Shown: positions 54,801 through 64,000 of the stretch, one piece after another
How the letters are laid out: every line of letters begins with the position of its first letter
Numbering within the stretch: the stretch's first letter is position 1
NCBI GenBank assembly: GCA_949128115.1
Contig: OX421964.1
Span: 44,928,601 to 44,992,600, forward strand
DNA length: 64,000 bases
Direction of reading: 5' to 3'
DNA from: Anaspis maculata
Lineage: Eukaryota > Arthropoda > Insecta > Coleoptera > Scraptiidae
Made by a program: the position numbers and the translations under genes
The notes under the pieces: generated by a model
What the model saw: only the letters and a program-made list of their open reading frames with translations
Databases searched by the model: none
Told to the model about the DNA's origin: nothing

Positions 54801-57800
54801 CTACACTTTTGTCGGTGATGCCGAGCGAAATAATAAAAATCGATTTTGACTCCGACTTCTGCAGCAAATGACCAAAAAGCCAATTACCGAGAAGTTCTCC
54901 CGATTGTGAAGCAAATGACAAAGTAAACGGCGTTGGATTATTTGAATGCGCAACCTAAGCCCGAAAAATCGTTCTACACTTTTGTCGGTGATGCCGAGCG
55001 AAATAATAAAAATCGATTTTGACTCCGGCTTCTGCAGCAAATGACCAAAAAGCCAATTACCGAGAAGTTCTCCTGATTGTGAAGCAAATGACAAAGTAAA
55101 CGGCGTTGGATTATTTGAATGCGCAACCTAAGCCCGAAAAATCGTTCTACACTTTTGTCGGTGATGCCGAGCGAAATAATAAAAATCGATTTTGACTCCG
55201 ACTTCTGCAGCAAATGACCAAAAAGCCAATTACCGAGAAGTTCTCCTGATTGTGAAGCAAATGACAAAGTAAACGGCGTTGGATTATTTGAATGCGCAAC
55301 CTAAGCCCGAAAAATCGTTCTACACTTTTGTCGGTGATGCCGAGCGAAATAAGAAAAATCGATTTTGACTCCGACTTCTGCAGCAAATGACCAAAAAGCC
55401 AATTACCAAGAAGTTCTCCTCATTGTGAAGCAAATGACAAAGTAAACGGCGTTGGATTATTTGAATGCGCAACCTAAGCCCGAAAAATCGTTCTACACTT
55501 TTGTCGGTGATGCCGAGCGAAATAATAAAAATCGATTTTGACTCCGACTTCTGCAGCAAATGACCAAAAAGCCAATTACCGAGAAGTTCTCCTGATTGTG
55601 AAGCAAATGACAAAGTAAACGGCGTTGGATTATTTGAATGCGCAACCTAAGCCCGAAAAATCGTTCTACACTTTTGTCGGTGATGCCGAGCGAAATAATA
55701 AAAATCGATTTTGACTCCGACTTCTGCAGCAAATGACCAAAAAGCCAATTACCGAGAAGTTCTCCTGATTGTGAAGCAAATGACAAAGTAAACGGCGTTG
55801 GATTATTTGAATGCGCAACCTAAGCCCGAAAAATCGTTCTACACTTTTGTCGGTGATGCCGAGCGAAATAATAAAAATCGATTTTGACTCCGACTTCCGC
55901 AGCAAATGACCAAAAAGCCAATTACCAAGAAGTTCTCTCGATTGTGAAGCGAATGACAAAAAAAACGGCGTTGGATTATTTGAATGCGCAACCTAAGCCC
56001 GAAAAATCGTTCTACACTTTAGTCGGTGATGCCGAGCGAAATAATAAAAATCGATTTTGACTCCGACTTCCGCAGCAAATGACCAAAAAGCCAATTACCG
56101 AGAAGTTCTCCTGATTGTGAAGCAAATGACAAAGTTAACGGCGTTGGATTATTTGAATGCGCAACCTAAGCCCGAAAAATCGTTCTACACTTTTGTCGGT
56201 GATGCCGAGCGAAATAATAAAAATCGATTTTGACTCCGACTTCTGCAGCAAATGACCAAAAAGCCAATTACCGAGAAGTTCTCCTGATTGTGAAGCAAAT
56301 GACAAAGTAAACGGCGTTGGATTATTTGAATGCGCAACCTAAACCCGAAAAATCGTTCTACACTTTTGTCGGTGATGCCGAGCGAAATAATAAAAATCGA
56401 TTTTGACTCCGACTTCTGCAGCAAATGACCAAAAAGCCAATTACCAAGAAGTTCTCTCGATTGTGAAGCAAATGACAAAAAAAACGGCGTTGGATTATTT
56501 GAATGCGCAACCTAAGCCCGAAAAATCGATCAACACTTTTGTCGGTGATGCCGAGCGAAATAATAAAATACGATTTTGACTCCGACTTCTGCAGCAAATG
56601 ACCAAAAAGCCAATTACCGAGAAGTTCTCCCGATTGTGAAGCAAATGACAAAGTAAACGGCGTTGGATTATTTGAATGCGCAACCTAAACCCGAAAAATC
56701 GTTCTACACTTTTGTCGGTGATGCCGAGCGAAATAATAAAAATCGATTTTGACTCCGACTTCTGCAGCAAATGACCAAAAAGCCAATTACCAAGAAGTTC
56801 TCTCGATTGTGAAGCGAATGACAAAAAAAACGGCGTTGGATTATTTGAATGCGCAACCTAAGCCCGAAAAATCGATCAACACTTTTGTCGGTGATGCCGA
56901 GCGAAATAATAAAATACGATTTTGACTCCGACTTCTGCAGCAAATGACCAAAAAGCCAATTACCGAGAAGTTCTCCTGATTGTGAAGCAAATGACAAAGT
57001 AAACGGCGTTGGATTATTTGAATGCGCAACCTAAACCCGAAAAATCGTTCTACACTTTTGTCGGTGATGCCGAGCGAAATAATAAAAATCGATTTTGACT
57101 CCGACTTCTGCAGCAAATGACCAAAAAGCCAATTACCAAGAAGTTCTCTCGATTGTGAAGCGAATGACAAAAAAAACGGCGTTGGATTATTTGAATGCGC
57201 AACCTAAGCCCGAAAAATCGATCAACACTTTTGTCGGTGATGCCGAGCGAAATAATAAAATACGATTTTGACTCCGACTTCTGCAGCAAATGACCAAAAA
57301 GCCAATAACCGAGAAGTTCTCCTGATTGTGAAGCAAATGACAAAGTAAACGGCGTTGGATTATTTGAATGCGCAACCTAAACCCGAAAAATCGTTCTACA
57401 CTTTTGTCGGTGATGCCGAGCGAAATAATAAAAATCGATTTTGACTCCGACTTCTGCAGCAAATGACCAAAAAGCCAATTACCAAGAAGTTCTCTCGATT
57501 GTGAAGCGAATGACAAAAAAAACGGCGTTGGATTATTTGAATGCGCAACCTAAGCCCGAAAAATCGTTCTACACTTTTGTCGGTGATGCCGAGCGAAATA
57601 ATAAAAATCGATTTTGACTCCGACTTCTGCAGCAAATGACCAAAAAGCCAATTACCGAGAAGTTCTCCTGATTGTGAAGCAAATGACAAAGTAAACGGCG
57701 TTGGATTATTTGAATGCGCAACCTAAACCCGAAAAATCGTTCTACACTTTTGTCGGTGATGCCGAGCGAAATAATAAAAATCGATTTTGACTCCGACTTC

Positions 57801-60800
57801 TGCAGCAAATGACCAAAAAGCCAATAACCGAGAAGTTCTCCCGATTGTGAAGCAAATGACAAAGTAAACGGCGTTGGATTATTTGAATGCGCAACCTAAG
57901 CCCGAAAAATCGTTCTACACTTTTGTCGGTGATGCCGAGCGAAATAATAAAAATCGATTTTGACTCCGACTTCTGCAGCAAATGACCAAAAAGCCAATTA
58001 CCGAGAAGTTCTCCCGATTGTGAAGCAAATGACAAAGTAAACGGCGTTGGATTATTTGAATGCGCAACCTAAGCCCGAAAAATCGTTCTACACTTTTGTC
58101 GGTGATGCCGAGCGAAATAAGAAAAATCGATTTTGACTCCGACTTCTGCAGCAAATGACCAAAAAGCCAATTACCGAGGAGTTCTCCCGATTGTGAAGCA
58201 AATGACAAAGTAAACGGCGTTGGATTATTTGAATGCGCAACCTAAGCCCGAAAAATCGTTCTACACTTTTGTCGGTGATGCCGAGCGAAATAATAAAAAT
58301 CGATTTTGACTCCGACTTCTGCAGCAAATGACCAAAAAGCCAATTACCGAGAAGTTCTCCTGATTGTGAAGCAAATGACAAAGTAAACGGCGTTGGATTA
58401 TTTGAATGCGCAACCTAAGCCCGAAAAATCGTTCTACACTTTTGTCGGTGATGCCAAGCGAAATAATAAAAATCGATTTTGACTCCGACTTCTGCAGCAA
58501 ATGACCAAAAAGCCAATTACCGAGAAGTTCTCCCGATTGTGAAGCAAATGACAAAGTAAACGGCGTTGGATTATTTGAATGCGCAACCTAAGCCCGAAAA
58601 ATCGTTCTACACTTTTGTCGGTGATGCCGAGTGAAATAATAAAAATCGATTTTGACTCCGACTTCTGCAGCAAATGACCAAAAAGCCAATTACCGAGAAG
58701 TTCTCCTGATTGTGAAGCAAATGACAAAGTAAACGGCGTTGGATTATTTGAATGCGCAACCTAAGCCCGAAAAATCGTTCTACACTTTTGTCGGTGATGC
58801 CGAGCGAAATAATAAAAATCGATTTTGACTCCGACTTCTGCAGCAAATGACCAAAAAGCCAATTACCAAGAAGTTCTCCTGATTGTGAAGCAAATGACAA
58901 AGTAAACGGCGTTGGATTATTTGAATGCGCAACCTAAGCCCGAAAAATCGTTCTACACTTTTGTCGGTGATGCCGAGCGAAATAATAAAAATCGATTTTG
59001 ACTCCGACTTCTGCAGCAAATGACCAAAAAGCCAATTACCGAGAAGTTCTCCCGATTGTGAAGCAAATGACAAAGTAAACGGCGTTGGATTATTTGAATG
59101 CGCAACCTAAGCCCGAAAAATCGTTCTACACTTTTGTCGGTGATGCCGAGCGAAATAATAAAAATCGATTTTGACTCCGACTTCTGCAGCAAATGACCAG
59201 CCAATTACCGAGAAGTTCTCCTGATTGTGAAGCAATGACAAAGTAAACGGCGTTGGATTATTTGAATGCGCAACCTAAGCCCGAAAAATCGTTCTACACT
59301 TTTGTCGGTGATGCCGAGCGAAATAATAAAAATCGATTTTGACTCCGACTTCTGCAGCAAATGACCAAAAAGCCAATTACCGAGAAGTTCTCCCGATTGT
59401 GAAGCAAATGACAAAGTAAACGGCGTTGGATTATTTGAATGCGCAACCTAAGCCCGAAAAATCGTTCTACACTTTTGTCGGTGATGCCGAGCGAAATAAT
59501 AAAAATCGATTTTGACTCCGACTTCTGCAGCAAATGACCAAAAAGCCAATTACCGAGAAGTTCTCCCGATTGTGAAGCAAATGACAAAGTAAACGGCGTT
59601 GGATTATTTGAATGCGCAACCTAAGCCCGAAAAATCGTTCTACACTTTTGTCGGTGATGCCGAGCGAAATAAGAAAAATCGATTTTGACTCCGACTTCTG
59701 CAGCAAATGACCAAAAAGCCAATAACCGAGAAGTTCTCCCGATTGTGAAGCAAATGACAAAGTAAACGGCGTTGGATTATTTGAATGCGCAACCTAAGCC
59801 CGAAAAATCGTTCTACACTTTTGTCGGTGATGCCGAGCGAAATAATAAAAATCGATTTTGACTCCGACTTCTGCAGCAAATGACCAAAAAGCCAATTACC
59901 GAGAAGTTCTCCCGATTGTGAAGCAAATGACGAAGTAAACGGCGTTGGATTATTTGAATGCGCAACCTAAGCCCGAAAAATCGTTCTACACTTTTGTCGG
60001 TGATGCCGAGCGAAATAAGAAAAATCGATTTTGACTCCGACTTCTGCAGCAAATGACCAAAAAGCCAATTACCGAGAAGTTCTCCCGATTGTGAAGCAAA
60101 TGACAAAGTAAACGGCGTTGGATTATTTGAATGCGCAACCTAAGCCCGAAAAATCGTTCTACACTTTTGTCGGTGATGCCGAGCGAAATAATAAAAATCG
60201 ATTTTGACTCCGACTTCTGCAGCAAATGACCAAAAAGCCAATTACCAAGAAGTTCTCCCGATTGTGAAGCAAATGACAAAGAAAACGGCGTTGGATTATT
60301 TGAATGCGCAACCTAAGCCCGAAAAATCGTTCTACACTTTTGTCGGTGATGCCGAGCGAAATAATAAATATCGATCTTGACTCCGACTTCTGCAGCAGAT
60401 GACCAAAAAGCCAATTACCGAGAAGTTCTCCCGATTGTGATGCAAATGACAAAGTAAACGGCGTTGGATTATTTGAATGCGCAACCTAAGCCCGAAAAAT
60501 CGTTCTACACTTTTGTCGGTGATGCCGAGCGAAATAATAAAAATCGATTTTGACTCCGACTTCTGCAGCAAATGACCAGCCAATTACCGAGAAGTTCTCC
60601 TGATTGTGAAGCAATGACAAAGTAAACGGCGTTGGATTATTTGAATGCGCAACCTAAGCCCGAAAAATCGTTCTACACTTTTGTCGGTGATGCCGAGCGA
60701 AATAATAAAAATCGATTTTGACTCCGACTTCTGCAGCAAATGACCAAAAAGCCAATTACCAAGAAGTTCTCCCGATTGTGAAGCAAATGACAAAGTAAAC

Positions 60801-63800
60801 GGCGTTGGATTATTTGAATGCGCAACCTAAGCCCGAAAAATCGTTCTACACTTTTGTCGGTGATGCCGAGCGAAATAAGAAAAATCGATTTTGACTCCGA
60901 CTTCTGCAGCAAATGACCAAAAAGCCAATTACCGAGAAGTTCTCCCGATTGTGAAGCAAATGACAAAGTAAACGGCGTTGGATTATTTGAATGCGCAACC
61001 TAAGCCCGAAAAATCGTTCTACACTTTTGTCGGTGATGCCGAGCGAAATAATAAAAATCGATTTTGACTCCGACTTCTGCAGCAAATGACCAGCCAATTA
61101 CCGAGAAGTTCTCCTGATTGTGAAGCAATGACAAAGTAAACGGCGTTGGATTATTTGAATGCGCAACCTAAGCCCGAAAAATCGTTCTACACTTTTGTCG
61201 GTGATGCCGAGCGAAATAATAAAAATCGATTTTGACTCCGACTTCTGCAGCAAATGACCAAAAAGCCAATTACCGAGAAGTTCTCCCGATTGTGAAGCAA
61301 ATGACAAAGTAAACGGCGTTGGATTATTTGAATGCGCAACCTAAGCCCGAAAAATCGTTCTACACTTTTGTCGGTGATGCCGAGCGAAATAATAAAAATC
61401 GATTTTGACTCCGACTTCTGCAGCAAATGACCAAAAAGCCAATTACCGAGAAGTTCTCCCGATTGTGAAGCAAATGACAAAGTAAACGGCGTTGGATTAT
61501 TTGAATGCGCAACCTAAGCCCGAAAAATCGTACTACACTTTTGTCGGTGATGCCGAGCGAAATAATAAAAATCGATTTTGACTCCGACTTCTGCAGCAAA
61601 TGACCAAAAAGCCAATTACCAAGAAGTTCTCCCGATTGTGAAGCAAATGACAAAGTAAACGGCGTTGGATTATTTGAATGCGCAACCTAAGCCCGAAAAA
61701 TCGTTCTACACTTTTGTCGGTGATGCCGAGCGAAATAAGAAAAATCGATTTTGACTCCGACTTCTGCAGCAAATGACCAAAAAGCCAATTACCGAGAAGT
61801 TCTCCCGATTGTGAAGCAAATGACAAAGTAAACGGCGTTGGATTATTTGAATGCGCAACCTAAGCCCGAAAAATCGTTCTACACTTTTGTCGGTGATGCC
61901 GAGTGAAATAATAAAAATCGATTTTGACTCCGACTTCTGCAGCAAATGACCAAAAAGCCAATTACCGAGAAGTTCTCCTGATTGTGAAGCAAATGACAAA
62001 GTAAACGGCGTTGGATTATTTGAATGCGCAACCTAAGCCCGAAAAATCGTTCTACACTTTTGTCGGTGATGCCGAGCGAAATAATAAAAATCGATTTTGA
62101 CTCCGACTTCTGCAGCAAATGACCAAAAAGCCAATTACCAAGAAGTTCTCCTGATTGTGAAGTAAATGACAAAGTAAACGGCGTTGGATTATTTGAATGC
62201 GCAACCTAAGCCCGAAAAATCGTTCTACACTTTTGTCGGTGATGCCGAGCGAAATAATAAAAATCGATTTTGACTCCGACTTCTGCAGCAAATGACCAAA
62301 AAGCCAATTACCGAGAAGTTCTCCCGATTGTGAAGCAAATGACAAAAAAAACGGCGTTGGATTATTTGAATGCGCAACCTAAGCCCGAAAAATCGTTCAA
62401 CACTTTAGTCGGTGATGCCGAGCGAAATAATAAAAATCGATTTTGACTCCGACTTCCGCAGCAAATGACCAAAAAGCCAATTACCAAGAAGTTCTCTCGA
62501 TTGTGAAGCGAATGACAAAAAAAACGGCGTTGGATTAATTGAATGCGCAACCTAAGCCCGAAAAATCGTTCTACACTTTTGTCGGTGATGCCGAGCGAAA
62601 TAATAAAATACGATTTTGACTCCGACTTCTGCAGCAAATGACCAAAAAGCCAATTACCGAGAAGTTCTCCCGATTGTGAAGCAAATGACAAAGTAAACGG
62701 CGTTGGATTATTTGAATGCGCAACCTAAGCCCGGAAAATCGTTCTACACTTTTGTCGGTGATGCCGAGCGAAATAATAAAAATCGATTTTGACTCCGACT
62801 TCTGCAGCAAATGACCAAAAAGCCAATAACCGAGAAGTTCTCCCGATTGTGAAGCAAATGACAAAGTAAACGGCGTTGGATTATTTGAATGCGCAACCTA
62901 AGCCCGAAAAATCGTTCTACACTTTTGTCGGTGATGCCGAGCGAAATAAGAAAAATCGATTTTGACTCCGACTTCTGCAGCAAATGACCAGCCAATTACC
63001 GAGAAGTTCTCCTGATTGTGAAGCAATGACAAAGTAAACGGCGTTGGATTATTTGAATGCGCAACCTAAGCCCGAAAAATCGTTCTACACTTTTGTCGGT
63101 GATGCCGAGCGAAATAATAAAAATCGATTTTGACTCCGACTTCTGCAGCAAATGACCAAAAAGCCAATTACCAAGAAGTTCTCCCGATTGTGAAGCAAAT
63201 GACAAAGTAAACGGCGTTGGATTATTTGAATGCGCAACCTAAGCCCGAAAAATCGTTCTACACTTTTGTCGGTGATGCCGAGCGAAATAATAAATATCGA
63301 TCTTGACTCCGACTTCTGCAGCAGATGACCAAAAAGCCAATTACCGAGAAGTTCTCCCGATTGTGATGCAAATGACAAAGTAAACGGCGTTGGATTATTT
63401 GAATGCGCAACCTAAGCCCGAAAAATCGTTCTACACTTTTGTCGGTGATGCCGAGCGAAATAATAAAAATCGATTTTGACTCCGACTTCTGCAGCAAATG
63501 ACCAGCCAATTACCGAGAAGTTCTCCTGATTGTGAAGCAATGACAAAGTAAACGGCGTTGGATTATTTGAATGCGCAACCTAAGCCCGAAAAATCGTTCT
63601 ACACTTTTGTCGGTGATGCCGAGCGAAATAATAAAAATCGATTTTGACTCCGACTTCTGCAGCAAATGACCAAAAAGCCAATTACCAAGAAGTTCTCCCG
63701 ATTGTGAAGCAAATGACAAAGTAAACGGCGTTGGATTATTTGAATGCGCAACCTAAGCCCGAAAAATCGTTCTACACTTTTGTCGGTGATGCCGAGCGAA

Positions 63801-64000
63801 ATAAGAAAAATCGATTTTGACTCCGACTTCTGCAGCAAATGACCAAAAAGCCAATTACCGAGAAGTTCTCCCGATTGTGAAGCAAATGACAAAGTAAACG
63901 GCGTTGGATTATTTGAATGCGCAACCTAAGCCCGAAAAATCGTTCTACACTTTTGTCGGTGATGCCGAGCGAAATAATAAAAATCGATTTTGACTCCGAC

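Larger units (their letters stand above)
29566..64000 (-). repeat. 173-bp satellite array, minus orientation, about 34 kb
   Basis: About 199 monomers run to the window end with no other insertion. Monomer types recur in blocks: a 12-mer higher-order repeat (29.7-36.0 kb), a six-mer of 1,038 bp (35.3-37.3 kb), a 2,939-bp offset (36.7-38.3 against 39.6-41.3 kb), a 6,208-bp offset (45.0 against 51.2 kb), 346-bp dimers (53.8-54.8 and 56.5-57.5 kb), and a short 168-bp monomer type. Every monomer carries a frame of about 97 codons that runs into the next monomer in another frame. These frames are by-products of the repeat, not genes. Confidence 0.97.

Noticed and set aside
11240..63892. Hundreds of about 97-codon open frames repeated every 173 bp, on the plus strand before 22.4 kb and the minus strand after 29.5 kb
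   Set aside because: 173 is not a multiple of three, so each frame spans about 1.7 monomers and translates the same DNA in two frames. They overlap one another and flip strand with the array. They are a by-product of the satellite.
11158..64000. CRISPR array
   Set aside because: The unit is 173 bp with no unique spacers, there are no cas genes, and the context is eukaryotic.
11158..64000. CENP-B box in the satellite monomer
   Set aside because: The nearest stretch (around GAACGATTTTTCGGGC) does not fit the required spacing and bases of the TTCG....A..CGGG pattern on either strand.

Overview
The window is repetitive eukaryotic nuclear DNA, most likely from an arthropod and probably an insect. 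The grounds are an APE-type non-LTR retrotransposon of the Jockey type, insect-style nested TIR elements, and a long satellite array. There is no rRNA gene, functional tRNA gene or single-copy host gene that I can support. The only credible protein-coding genes are the two ORFs of one near-intact retrotransposon; two further RT fragments are dead copies of the same family.

Layout. 1-564: unclassified sequence. 565-808: decayed satellite on the minus strand. 826-6158: composite TE locus 1, a TIR element carrying a nested 2.2-kb foldback element and a nested, 5'-truncated LINE fragment. 6159-11157: full-length Jockey-type LINE on the minus strand, inserted in the right TIR of locus 1. 11158-22346: 173-bp satellite, plus orientation, interrupted at 16371-19038 by a 2.67-kb TIR element with its own internal minisatellite. 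22347-22990: decayed satellite edge. 23087-28660: composite TE locus 2, a near-identical inverted copy of locus 1. 28751-29565: decayed satellite edge. 29566-64000: the same 173-bp satellite, now in minus orientation, with higher-order repeats of several period lengths.

The nesting gives a relative history: TIR element, then foldback insertion into its arm, then LINE-fragment insertion with a roughly 246-bp duplication that crosses the TIR/foldback border, then duplication of the whole composite in inverted orientation, then insertion of the full-length LINE into locus 1 only. Satellite polarity reads minus / locus 1 / plus / locus 2 / minus. Because the two loci are inverted copies of each other, one recombination between them would restore a uniformly minus array.

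The observations most worth a second look are: the unusually long target duplication; two LINE insertions joined at the same nucleotide of the same target; a (TTATCG)n LINE tail instead of poly(A); the tRNA-like fold inside the outer TIR; the unclassified 2.67-kb element with a four-unit higher-order minisatellite; and the 12-mer satellite higher-order repeat. All positions come from reading the sequence. Identity statements are by eye, not from computed alignments, and an assembly origin for some large inverted or repeated blocks cannot be excluded from the sequence alone.
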